A stretch of 64,000 bases of DNA from positions 12,520,001 to 12,584,000 of the forward strand of contig NC_133027.1 in the NCBI RefSeq assembly GCF_048771995.1, written 5' to 3'. How positions within the stretch are numbered: the first letter of the stretch is position 1; each line of letters starts with the position of its first letter. Position numbers and translations under genes: made by a program. The notes below the pieces were generated by a model. It saw only the letters and a list, made by a program, of their open reading frames with translations. It was not told where the DNA came from and ran no database searches. This document shows positions 1 to 9,333 of this stretch, one piece after another. The stretch is from Taeniopygia guttata (taxonomy: Eukaryota > Chordata > Aves > Passeriformes > Estrildidae).

Positions 1-2814
1 AGCCGGGGCGGCAGCGAGAGAATCGGCACGCCGATTGCCCTCTGCCAAAAACCCTGGCAAGTTGGTATGTGACCTGATATGCATCACATAAAAGGGTTGC
101 TCTCGGTGGGAGACTAGCTTAATCAGTTTCGAGAGCAACTTGTGCAGGGCTTCGTTGGACACACCCTGTAGAACAGCGTCCTGCGCTCTAGACACTACAC
201 CAGCCACATATGCCGAATCAGTTACCAAATTAAAAGGTTCAGAGAATCGCTCAAAGGCCCTGACGACGGCAGCCAACTCAGCTATTTGAGGGGAGCCTTC
301 CACCTCCACAATGTCTGTCTCCCACTGTTGCGTTTGGGGGTCTTTCCAAGTTATTACAGACTTGTGGGAACTCCCGGACGCGTCTGTAAAAACTGTCAAG
401 GCCTTGAGTGGCTTTTTGCTCTGAATTTGTTTGATGGACAATGCGAATTGAATTTCTGATTCAAAAATTTTGTGGGCTGGTCTCAAAACTGAAATTTTGC
501 CTGTGTAGCTGTCTAGAGAGAACTGCAGGGATTCATTTTCCTGTAACAGATGTTCTAGCATGGCCTTGGTGAATTGGCCCGATTCCAATTTGATGGGAAT
601 GTGAATGCAATCAAAGTCACATCCAGCTAACTCTCGGATCCGAGCTCTTGCTTTGCGGATCAGTTCCGCTACTAACTCCTGTGGCCTTGTCATTCTCTTG
701 GACCGATGGTGACTTAGGAAGACCCATTCTATGATGGAGAGTGGGTCCCTTCGGTCTTGGTCCTTGCCCTTCCTTGGGGTGTCTGTCCATTGAAATATCA
801 CACCATGGAGGTGTGGCAGCCTGCCCAATATGATGAATTTAAAAGGCAGGTCCGGATCATACCGGTGGGCCTGTCTGGCAGATATTGTCTCCTGGACCCT
901 AATCAAAGCTGCTTGGGCCTCTGGGGTGAGTTCCCTGGGAGAACTCGGCTCCTCCCCCCCTTTCAATAAATCGAAAAGAGGGGCTAGGTCTCTGTTTGTA
1001 ATGCCTAGCCATGGCCTCACCCAGTTCAAAGAACCGCACAGCTGCTGGACGTCTGCTAGGGTCCGAATTTTGTTTTTGATGGCCAATTTTTGCGGAGTAA
1101 TAGTCCGCTTGGTAATTTCCAAGCCCAGGTACTTCCAGGGTGGCATCTTTTGAATCTTATCTTCTCGCAGCTCGAACCCTGCAGCAACCAACGTATCGGT
1201 TGTCAGGTTAAGCGCGTGTGTAAGGAGATCGTCATTGGGAGCACAAATCAGGATATCATCCATATAATGTTGGATGATCACGCCCTCGGTGGCTGTACGG
1301 ACTGGGGTCAGCAATGAAGCTACGTACCGCTGGCAAATGGTGGGCGAGCATTTGAGGCCCTGTGGTAATACTCGCCAATGGTACCGCTCCATTGGGGCTT
1401 CTCGGTTAAGGGACGGAACCGAGAAGGCAAAACGTGGTGCATCGTCTGGGTGGAGGGGAATATGAAAGAAGCAATTTTTGATGTCAATCACAGCCAATTC
1501 CCAATCTTTGGGTAACATTGTGGGGGACGGCATCCCTGGTAGGAGTGGACCCATATTTTCGATCACATTGTTGATGGCACAAAGGTCGTGGAGCAACCGC
1601 CATTCGTCTTTGCCTGGTTTTTTCAGGACAAAGACGGGGGAATTCCAAGGAGATGTTGTTTCTTGGATATGGCCCTTGGCAAGTTGTTCTGCCACGAGTT
1701 TTTGGAGCGCTTTTAATTTTTGTTTATTGAGCGGCCACTGCTCTACCCAGATTGGAACATCAGAGAGCCAATTTAACTTTTGGGTAGGACACTCCTCAGT
1801 GACCGCTGCCCGAAAAACCTGGGGGGTAGGAATGGTCAATGAGACCCCCCACTGGGCCATCAGGTCCCTTCCCCACAGGGGCTCCGTGTAATCCAGAACA
1901 AACGGACGCAGGTAAGCTGTCTGTCTGTTTGGCCCCTCAAATTTGATGATGTTTTTTGACTGTTTTGCCAATTGTGCCCCTCCGACACCTTGAATGTGTC
2001 CAGCCACGTCCTGCAACTCCCAACGCGACGGCCAATCCCGTGAGGGAATGACTGTGACGTCTGCCCCTGTGTCCAAGAGGCCGTTAAGCCACTTGTGCTC
2101 ACCGCCGTTCCACATGTAACACTCAATTTTGGGTTTATCCTTCCCAATTACCTGGGCCTGACACACCTCGTAGATCTGCTTTGCGGTTTTCCTCCACAGG
2201 TCTTCTGGGTAGACAGAAACCCCAGATACAGGTATGGCCTGGGCGATGATTTGCCCTTTGGGAAGGTAGACTGGCGGGTGAGCACAGTGCAGCCACAGCA
2301 CCAGATGTTTAGGGTTTGCACGTGTCAAATTGGGTGCGATAGTGATGTCGAGTGGCGTGTATTTTGTGTCCCCAAGGACGATGTACTTACTGGGGAGTTT
2401 TCTACAGGTCCCTGGGTCCTGTGTGTCCACTGTGACAAAGTGCCAATTGCTGTCCCTGAGCAGTAGGGGTTCGGTTAGGGCCAACCTGTATGGAGAGAAG
2501 TTGGACTGGGTGTTAAGGATGGGCCTGGGATGGTCGGGGTCCCGACCAAGCCATGCCTGTGAGATGAAATTCCCAACTCCTCCCACACAGGCTGGTTCAC
2601 CAGCTCTTGTTCCCCTATTGTGCACTCCAGAAATGTCGTGTTTGGTATTAGAGTTATTGTCCTCAGGTGGGTATGCTAATGTGTTGTCCCTCCTGCCCCC
2701 TGATGTTATGTTTCCCACCAAATTTGTGTGCTTACGCAGGGAGGGACTGCGCTGGGAAATCAGTTTTTTGAATGTCCCCCTGAGTTGGAGGCACCTTGCC
2801 CTTGCTGCTGTTTT
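1..2814 (-). CDS. ERV A pro-pol (protease, reverse transcriptase, RNase H), partial at left edge
   Basis: This frame has no stop from 2814 down to base 1, about 938 codons. It is entered from gag by a -1 frameshift at the slippery heptamer A AAA AAC (2763-2769). Order: a dUTPase-like remnant (KGQIIAQAIPV near 2190-2240), an aspartic protease with LLDTGADVTVI (DTGAD at 2059-2073), then reverse transcriptase with QHYMDDILIC (YMDD at 1255-1266), then RNase H with the terminal NRRAD motif near the left edge. Integrase would follow outside the window. Unlike ERV C, protease and polymerase share one reading frame here. This is polyprotein processing and DNA-synthesis machinery of a retrovirus. Confidence 0.88.
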
Positions 2815-4670
2815 TTAAAACGCAAGAAGTCCTCTTTGAGGGGGCAGTGAGATGCCCAGTGTCCTTTCTTATTGCACAGGTTGCAGGGCCGTCCTGGATG
2901 GTAGCCTTTGGGTGGTGGCCCAGTGAAGCGGCGTGCAGGAGCCGGAGCCGTGGATGGCGTGTGGGCTTCGGCAAAGGAGACTCTCCGTGATGGCGTTTGG
3001 GGTGTCCCCGGAGGGTCTTTTGAAGGCAGGGTGAGACTTCGAGTGCACACGTCCAGCATGTCTTGGAGCGTTGGCTCTGGGTCGAGGGGCAGGCTCAGCA
3101 TCGCCTGTCGGCAGGCCTCGTTGGCAATCTGCAGGGCGATCTGCTTCACCATGCCCTGCCTCAATCCGTCCTCTGGCACCTGCGATTCAGCTGCCCTGTA
3201 CAACCTGTCTACGAAACTAACGAAAGATTCCTGTGTCTCCTGCTTAATAGAAAAACAGTTAACAACAGGACCACGGGGTTTTAACTTAAAAAATGCTTTT
3301 TCTGCCGCATTGGCAGTTGCTGCCAATGCCCCCCTTGGAATCTTTTCAGCCTGTGTTGTTGCCACGTCCCAATCCCCTATCCCGCACAGGTGGTCAATGG
3401 TTAACATGCCTCCATCGGTGTCAGAGGAGGTCTCGGCTTTTGCCCAAAGTTGCGGTAATGCATCCCGTACCTCCCGCCTCCATGCGGATTCCCATACCAA
3501 AAACTCAGCTTGAGTAAGCAAGCACAAAAACAGAGCGCGAATGTCAGCAGGGACGTACTCGTTGGAGGAAAGTGTGACTTTTAAAAGTCCCCGAAAGTAT
3601 TCACTTTCCCGACCAAAGTCTTTTTGGGCTTTGCAAACATCTCTAATTACAGCCTGTGGGATAGGGGTCCACTGTGCCAAGGGTCTGCCCCTCTGCCGCG
3701 GGGTGTAGGTGACTGGTGCGGCAGAAAAGGCAAGCAGGGGTTGCGGCAGGTCGCGGCTTCCCCCCTCCCCCCCTCCCTCCTCCTCCGTCCCCCCCCCTCC
3801 CTCGGGAACCGAGGCATGGGAACCAGAGGGCGGGCCACGGGAACCGAGGGCGGGGGCAGGACCAGGGCTAGGGGGTGTGGCTGGTGTTACCTCACCCGCA
3901 GGGGCGGGGTCGGAGGGAGGACTGATGAATGATTCATTAGGGGAGGTGCCAGAAGGGGGTGGAGGGGAGGGGTGGGTGGAGAAGTCTCGGGAGTGGGAGG
4001 GGTTGGCTGTAGGGCGAAGGGGGTCGTTAGGAGACAAAGAATGCAGGGAGGGGGATGGGCATGCCATGCGGTCCCCTCCATGTTGTGCCTTGGGGCAGGG
4101 AAGGGAATCATTTTGGGAAAGGTCCGGGGAAGGTCCTGGGGAGGAATCTGGGGTTTTAAAACTCACAACTTTGCTAAGAGAGGAGGTTTGGGGAGGGGAA
4201 GGGTGCAGGGCGATGCCAGCATCGTCCTGCGATGGAGCCTGGGGGTTAGCAGAGAGACCAGAATCTGCCTGCGGCTGGTTTTGCCAGGATGCCTGTCTGA
4301 GAATCCCCGGGCTAGGGAGAGAGGGATAGGAGAGGGTTTTTGGGGGATTTGGGGGGCTTGGGAGGCAGCGTTCGCCCTGCGGTGGCTTTGGCTTCCCTTC
4401 GCAGTTATCTTTGACAATATTTTTCAGTTGGATTGCCAGGTGGATAAAAATTGAAAAGGACTGATCCTCCTTTTGGGCAATTTCTTTTTTCACTCGGTCC
4501 CAGAATTGAACTTGGTACAAATTTTCCTGCGACAGGTCCTGGAAAGACTGCAGAAGCCACCGTGCAAAACGCTTCACGTCTGATTTTTTACATTTCTTCC
4601 CTCCCCCCACTAAAATTCCTAGGGTTTGAACATAAATTCTCTCCTGTGACACAGACATTTTTGCACCCAT
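2760..4670 (-). CDS. ERV A gag polyprotein
   Basis: An intact 636-residue Gag. I start it at the ATG at 4670 because MGAK gives an N-terminal glycine suited to myristoylation; the frame stays open upstream to 4772 without a better start. Order: matrix-like N-terminus, a long proline/serine-rich linker (about residues 85-330), a capsid region beginning near the RQRGRPLAQWTPIP stretch, a major homology region (IKQETQESFVSFVDRL), and a single CCHC zinc knuckle (CNLCNKKGHWASHC) near the C-terminus. It ends at TGA just after the A AAA AAC slippery site, which leads into pro-pol. Class II viruses usually carry two knuckles; only one is visible. Confidence 0.9.
   Translation of the reverse strand: MGAKMSVSQERIYVQTLGILVGGGKKCKKSDVKRFARWLLQSFQDLSQENLYQVQFWDRVKKEIAQKEDQSFSIFIHLAIQLKNIVKDNCEGKPKPPQGERCLPSPPNPPKTLSYPSLPSPGILRQASWQNQPQADSGLSANPQAPSQDDAGIALHPSPPQTSSLSKVVSFKTPDSSPGPSPDLSQNDSLPCPKAQHGGDRMACPSPSLHSLSPNDPLRPTANPSHSRDFSTHPSPPPPSGTSPNESFISPPSDPAPAGEVTPATPPSPGPAPALGSRGPPSGSHASVPEGGGGTEEEGGGEGGSRDLPQPLLAFSAAPVTYTPRQRGRPLAQWTPIPQAVIRDVCKAQKDFGRESEYFRGLLKVTLSSNEYVPADIRALFLCLLTQAEFLVWESAWRREVRDALPQLWAKAETSSDTDGGMLTIDHLCGIGDWDVATTQAEKIPRGALAATANAAEKAFFKLKPRGPVVNCFSIKQETQESFVSFVDRLYRAAESQVPEDGLRQGMVKQIALQIANEACRQAMLSLPLDPEPTLQDMLDVCTRSLTLPSKDPPGTPQTPSRRVSFAEAHTPSTAPAPARRFTGPPPKGYHPGRPCNLCNKKGHWASHCPLKEDFLRFKKQQQGQGASNSGGHSKN
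2763..2769 (-). promoter_or_regulatory. ERV A gag/pro -1 ribosomal frameshift site
   Basis: On the minus strand the heptamer A AAA AAC sits directly before the gag TGA and in the gag register, with the open pro-pol frame in the -1 register. ERV C has the same heptamer at the same place. I did not evaluate a downstream pseudoknot. Confidence 0.8.
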
Positions 4671-5110
4671 TATGTCAATGTTAAGGCGTGTCACAACCCT
4701 CGCGGCTGGTAAAATAACAAAAGAAGAAAAAAAAGACACCTGTCGGAGACTGGGAAGCCTTCCCTTACACACTCCCTGAAGCGGGAGACAAAATGTGGGC
4801 TCTTACGCCCTCTTGTGGGAGAAAGAGAAACTCACCCCAAAGGGAGCAAGGCGTACCCAGCCCAGGGGGACCCCGGTAACTCACCACGGGTCTGGCGACG
4901 TCCGAAGGCGAAACGAAACGTCCAGCTGCGAAGTTTTCACCGTGGGGGGGCCGAGCTTCAGCGGTGCTAGCCAAAGGTGCCGGCCCCACCCCTCTGGAAG
5001 CCTTGGCTCCTTAAAACAGAACCACGGCTTGCGAGGGTGTTGTAACGTCCACGAGGTAAATCAATGAGCTTTTCGGGGCTTGGTGGTCCTCAGTCCGTGT
5101 GCTTGGAGCT
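4671..5110 (-). other. ERV A untranslated leader between primer-binding site and gag
   Basis: About 440 bases between the primer-binding site and the gag ATG. It should hold the packaging signal and splice donor of the provirus, but I cannot place either one with confidence. Open frames here are shadows. Confidence 0.5.
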
Positions 5111-5232
5111 CCCAAGCAACGCGTTTGGGCGCCACAACTGCCTTAGCGCTCTCTCTTGTCCCCCCTTTCGTCCCAAGCAACACGTTCGGGCGCCACAACT
5201 GCCTTAGCGCTCTCTCTTGTCCCCCTCTCGTC
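5111..5232 (-). repeat. 61-bp tandem duplication containing the primer-binding site
   Basis: Two adjacent 61-bp copies (5111-5171 and 5172-5232) differ at a few bases. Each contains a minus-strand primer-binding-site-like string, TGGCGCCCAAACGCG (copy 1, ending at 5133) and TGGCGCCCGAACGTG (copy 2, ending at 5194), followed outward by the same LTR-edge sequence. The first bases match the lysine tRNA class of primer-binding site. Confidence 0.8.
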
Positions 5233-6050
5233 CCCCCTTTCTTGTCTTCCCCTCCGTGAGGAGGGGGGGAGCGCTGGCAACTTCCGTGCTTTCCGGCGAA
5301 CCCTCGCGGGTATCTGCCGGTGCTGCGTGGGTTTGGGAGCGAGGCGAGTCCCGAGGCAAATAAAAGGAGAGAGACTTTTTCCCCCGCGGGCGATATCTCG
5401 GTTTATTGCGGCTTGGTTGGGAAGGCAAAAACCGAGAAGCTGCTGCGTGCTAAGTTCGAGTTTGTCCGTGCCGCCTGGCCGATTCGGGGGCGGGGCGGCG
5501 CGCTCCGAAGCTGGCCGCGATCCAAGAGAGGCTGCGTGTGGAGCCGCAGCGCTGCAGCCGGCACGTGCGGGAGCCGCAGCGACCACGGCAGTGGCGACGG
5601 CGGCGGTGAGGCTGCGGCAGCGATCGCAGGACAGTCCGAGGCGGCCGCGATCGCCCGGGGCAGCGGCGGCGGTTGCGGCAGTCAGGGGCCGGGCGAGAGA
5701 GAGAGCCGCGGCAGCACGCAGGAATCAGGCGGGAGAAAAAGCCCGCGGGTTGGGCAGCAGCAGCGATCAGGGGCCAGGCGGGAGAAAAAGCACCGGGGCG
5801 TCCCCAACCCGCTCTATAAGTACTGGATAGGGGAAACCCGGGGCGGCCAATGAGATAACGCCACGGGGGGACTGGGGATAGTGGGGTGCAGGGGTCCAAT
5901 GGGAGATGGACAGATGGAAGGGTGCCAGGTCGTCTCCCGACCCCGCCGCGTGGCTGACAGATGGTCTGAGAGACGTAAACAGAGTGACTGGGCACTTTCT
6001 CGGGAAGGCAGACCGTGGGGGGAAATGGGAGAACCCGGGGGGTCGCTACA
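5139..6050 (-). mobile_element. ERV A 5' LTR
   Basis: On the minus strand it starts TGTAGCGACC at 6050 and ends ...CGCTAAGGCA at 5139, or at 5200 if the inner copy of the duplication marks the true edge. The ends form an imperfect inverted repeat. A TATA-like TTATAGA lies near 5813-5819 and an AATAAA poly(A) signal at 5402-5407, implying a long R region. The LTR is very GC- and CpG-rich, which creates spurious open frames on both strands. The outer boundary is inferred because the second LTR is not in the window. Confidence 0.7.
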
Positions 6051-6079
6051 GATCGCGAGAGGGTACATGGAATGACCTT

Positions 6080-6307
6080 ATACATAATAGAACATATAAT
6101 AACACAATTCCACAAATAGCAATATATATATTTTAAAAGCCAACTACAACTACATCAAAAGAGATACTTACACAACTGTATACCCAGGAAAAAGAATTTC
6201 ACACAGATATATGTGTGTATATGTGTATACATATATACACATATATTTAATAGCAAATATATATATATACATATATACATATACATATATCTATATCTAT
6301 ATCTATA

Positions 6308-6359
<52 letters not shown>

Positions 6360-6480
6360 TACCAACAGAACAACATTAGTATACATAAATATAACAACAT
6401 ATACTAATGGAAATAAACCCATACAAATAGCAAGACACATATGGAAATATACACGGAATTATCACTGTCTATGTGCAAGT
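6080..6480. repeat. AT-rich simple repeat, (TA)n / TATC-like
   Basis: A tract of TA dinucleotides and tatc/tatata variants, densest at 6260-6357 with an uninterrupted TA run near 6311-6355. It codes for nothing; the open frames here are low-complexity IYIYIY strings. Confidence 0.95.
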
Positions 6481-6507
6481 CCATGTATCTCTAAACAGAT
6501 CTACAAA

Positions 6508-6680
6508 CAGAGGGATCCCAGCTGCCCCATCTCCAAAGCCTCTCCCTCAGTCTCTTCCTCCCGTGCAGAGCAGCTCTCCTGGACAGGGATGGCAGAAGGC
6601 ACAGCTGGCAAGCAAAGGGAACACTGAGTCAGTACGGGGACCTTTCCCTTGGCAACAGCTGCACTTCCATGAGGGAGGAG
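6508..6680. repeat. Dispersed duplicate, copy 1 (paired with 7944-8116)
   Basis: Shares an ordered set of blocks with 7944-8116: a short agagg start, ctgtctcttcc-like text, a cagccctcctgg-like block, gcaaagg.aacactgagtca, and a closing ccatgagg. Both copies directly follow AT-rich tracts, so the duplicated unit probably includes the AT tract. Confidence 0.6.
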
Positions 6681-7640
6681 AAGATCTCAGAGCCTCCCCA
6701 GGAGGGTGAGAAGGAAAAAGCAGCCGAGCGGGCCAGGCCGTGGTGAGCGTAGCCGCGGCGGGACTGTCCCCCAGCCCCGGCAGCCCGGCACAGCCGGCAC
6801 AGCTCCCGGGCCCTGCCGGCACAGCTGCCTTGCCCAAGGACAGCCCCTGTGCCAGCCGGGGCAGCTGTGCTGAGCAGCCCCAGCACGGGCAGGGCCCGCT
6901 CCTGCCCCGCCGGGCAGTGCCCGCAGCCTCAGCCCCGCCACCCTCAGCCCCACCCTGCCTCCCCGGTCCTGTGCCTCACCCGGGCTCTCTCCAGGGTGGC
7001 AGCAGCAGGTCCTCCATCCCTGCTCTTGCTGCTGGCCAGCGGCTTCTCCCTGCTGGATCCCGTCGGTCTCCGGCTGTCCTCAAGGTCTTCACTGCAGCTC
7101 TGGCAAAAGCGGAGGCTCTGGAATTACTTCCAAGGCCTGGCGGAGCTGCAGTCCCGGAGCCCTCTGTGCTCCCTGCCGGCCCCTCCATCCCCTCAGCCCC
7201 GCCATGCTCTCGGCAAAGCCCCAGCCCCCTTCAGTTTCTTCAGCCCCTCACAGTCCTCTCACCCCCTCAGTCCCTTCTGACCCTTCCTGTCCCCCTAGAC
7301 CCGCCACGCCCTCGGCCTGTGCCACTTCCCTGTCACCTCAGTGCCACCATCGCCCTCGGCTGCCCCACACCCCTCAGCCCCAGCAGCACCTCAGGGTCAC
7401 CGTCCCTTCAGCGTCACCGCCCCCTCGGCCCCCTCGCTCTCACCGTCCTTCAGCAGCTCCTCAGGGGACAGGGCCTGGGGCCAGCGGCAGCTCCCACTGC
7501 TCCAGGGACACCCGGGCTCGAACTGCTGCTCCGCCCGGCCCGGCCCCAGCTCGGACCCAGCACAGGCAGAGGGGACACAGGGGGCACAGGGGAAAAGCAA
7601 GAGGTGAGGGAGGAAGCAGAGCAGAGGAAGAAGTTAAAAA
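6681..7640. other. GC-rich segment with degenerate short repeats, no supported gene
   Basis: Proline/serine/alanine-coding low-complexity DNA with recurring cctcagyccc-type units, strongest at 7190-7450. A 311-codon plus-strand frame (6740-7675) is open, but so are other frames, and its product has no recognisable domain. Confidence 0.6.
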
Positions 7641-7943
7641 GAGGCCTATACCTATACAGGCATCAATCTATGTAACTAAACTCCCATACATCAAAATAAA
7701 GATGCCTATCTATAAATGTAACTACATACACTTAAATGTAACTATACACATGTATAAATGCAACTATGGGCATCTATAACTAAAACTGCACACCTAAAAA
7801 TATAAATATATACACTTAAAGCTAAAAATAAATTAACTATTCAGATCTCTAACCCTCTAGATAGATAAATGTAACTATATAAACCTATACATACAACTAC
7901 ATACATAAATGTAACTATACGCATCTATTAATATAACTAGAGA
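7640..7943. repeat. AT-rich degenerate minisatellite
   Basis: Short units of the form aaatgtaactata / cataca / tataaatg recur throughout. It resembles the AT tract before 6508 in composition and in position relative to the duplicated block. Confidence 0.85.
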
Positions 7944-8116
7944 CAGAGGAATTCTACCTGCCCGATGGTCACAGGCTCTTCCTCTGTCTCTTCCAGCCAC
8001 ACAGGGCAGCCCTCCTGGGGAAGTCAATCACACTGGATCTGGGAAGCAAAGGAAACACTGAGTCAATATTGGCCTTTGCCCAAGTGTCCCTTGAGCACCA
8101 ATTGTCCGTCCATGAG
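7944..8116. repeat. Dispersed duplicate, copy 2 (paired with 6508-6680)
   Basis: The second copy of the block described at 6508-6680, moderately diverged. It lies between the AT-rich tract and the 3' end of the HSF-like gene. Confidence 0.6.
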
Positions 8117-8321
8117 GAACTTTAAAAGATGGCCTGAAAGGCAGACTCTCACTTGGCAATTTGAAGCCTGCTCTTTAAAGAACAGGGATCCTTCCAAGTG
8201 TTCAAAACTGAACAGTATAAAGTATTTAAGTATCCTGACAGAGTCTCAGCACTCACAGTGCAAATGGCACCCAAGAGAGCTTGAAACAGAGACAGTGCCA
8301 GTGACAGAGAGACCACCGTCC

Positions 8322-8512
8322 TCACTGAAATGGCTGAAGGCTGCTGAGGGCTGAGTTATGAACCAAATTGGGACAGCCAGCTTGGTGACACAACTCCCAC
8401 AAGGTCAGGTTTATTCCCTGCTCTCTTGCCACAGCAGAGGACTTGGTGTCAGAGCCTCTACAGAAGCATGGAGGGCAGGGCTTGGGCAGGTTGTGCCAGT
8501 GCAGGATTTGAA
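8322..8512 (-). CDS. HSF-like exon 4 with stop
   Basis: Acceptor GCCTTTAG|TTCAAATCC. It encodes a Cys/Pro-rich tail (LPKPCPPCFCRG) ending ...SLQPFQ stop at 8322. Its start phase continues exon 3. The AATAAA string at 8410-8415 on this strand lies inside the exon, so it would be unusual as the poly(A) signal for this stop. Confidence 0.5.
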
Positions 8513-8629
8513 CTAAAGGCACCGGGAAGCACCAACCCTTCAGACAAGAACTCAACTCTTCTCATCTCCCCTCCTGCTCAGAGCAGCCGTCTCACACCTC
8601 TCTAAACCAATGGGGGCTCTGTCCTTACC

Positions 8630-8749
8630 AGGCTCCTCGGGCTCTGGAGAACTGTTCCCGCAGCTCTTGGTGCCAGATGGAGTTTCCTCGGCTGCAGCTC
8701 GGTCCACAGGCTCCCCTCCTGAAGACTCAGGGACAACATTAATATTCCC
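8630..8749 (-). CDS. HSF-like exon 3
   Basis: Acceptor TTTCAAG|GGG and donor CCTG|GTAAGG. It encodes an acidic, Ser/Pro/Glu-rich linker (NVVPESSGGEPVDRAAAEET and on). Its phases match exons 2 and 4. Confidence 0.55.
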
Positions 8750-8896
8750 CTTGAAAGAACAATAGAAAATAAGAAAATTAGAGATCATTCGGTATTTTGC
8801 TGGGATCACATCAAGGATAAGTTACTCTCCTTCTCCATGTAACAACATTGAAAAGCTCTCAGCCCAGCCTCTTCTCTTCCTCTCCAATGGGATTAC

Positions 8897-9078
8897 CTGA
8901 GCAGAGGGAGACCTTTCAGACAGGGACCTCCTGATCTCCCAAATCATTTGCTCTATGGCAAAGCCCAGATCCACTGGTGGCAATTGCTCTTCCCCAGGGG
9001 CCTTCTGCGCTGAGCTGGAGGCTGTCAATGCTGCAGCACTGCCAGGTGGAGCACTGGGGGCTGAAGTGCCTGAGGCAG
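8897..9078 (-). CDS. HSF-like exon 2
   Basis: Acceptor ...CTTGCAG|CTGCCTC and donor ...GCTCAG|GTAATC. It encodes an Ala/Ser-rich stretch, then EEQLPPVDLGFAIEQMIWEI, a leucine/isoleucine-bearing helix-like segment. Phase 1 entry fits the repeat frame of exon 1. Confidence 0.6.
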
Positions 9079-9333
9079 CTGCAAGAATCCAAACACATTG
9101 GTCAGGCTCCACAATGTGGCTCTGGGACACAGATCTCTGTTGCTACCCTGGATCAAACATCACAGGAAGCACACAGGAAAACCAGACAGAGAACCTTCTG
9201 GCTTTCTAATAGGTTTAATAGGCTTGACAATTTTGGGCCAAGAATGACAGAGCTGACAGATCCTTATGGAAAGATACTTCAGTCACTTTTCATGACCTTT
9301 TGGAAAAGCAAGGAGCTACAGCTCTTTTCCTAC

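Larger units (their letters stand above)
1..6050 (-). mobile_element. ERV A: 5' part of a class II (alpha/beta-like) endogenous retrovirus
   Basis: A minus-strand provirus that enters from the left edge. In element order it has a long 5' LTR, a lysine-type primer-binding site (duplicated), a complete gag, and a pro-pol frame in the -1 register that stays open to base 1. The 3' half (integrase, env, 3' LTR) is outside the window. Protein motifs (DTGAD protease, YMDD reverse transcriptase, RNase H) resemble those of ERV C and ERV D nearby, so the three are related. The lack of stop codons in both gag and the visible pol suggests a fairly recent copy. The class assignment comes from motif reading only. 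Confidence 0.9.

Noticed and set aside
5143..5853. Several 150-220-codon frames on both strands
   Set aside because: They lie inside the GC-rich ERV A LTR and are composition artefacts.
6740..7675. A 311-codon plus-strand frame
   Set aside because: Pro/Ser/Ala repeats with overlapping open frames, no domain and no splice context.
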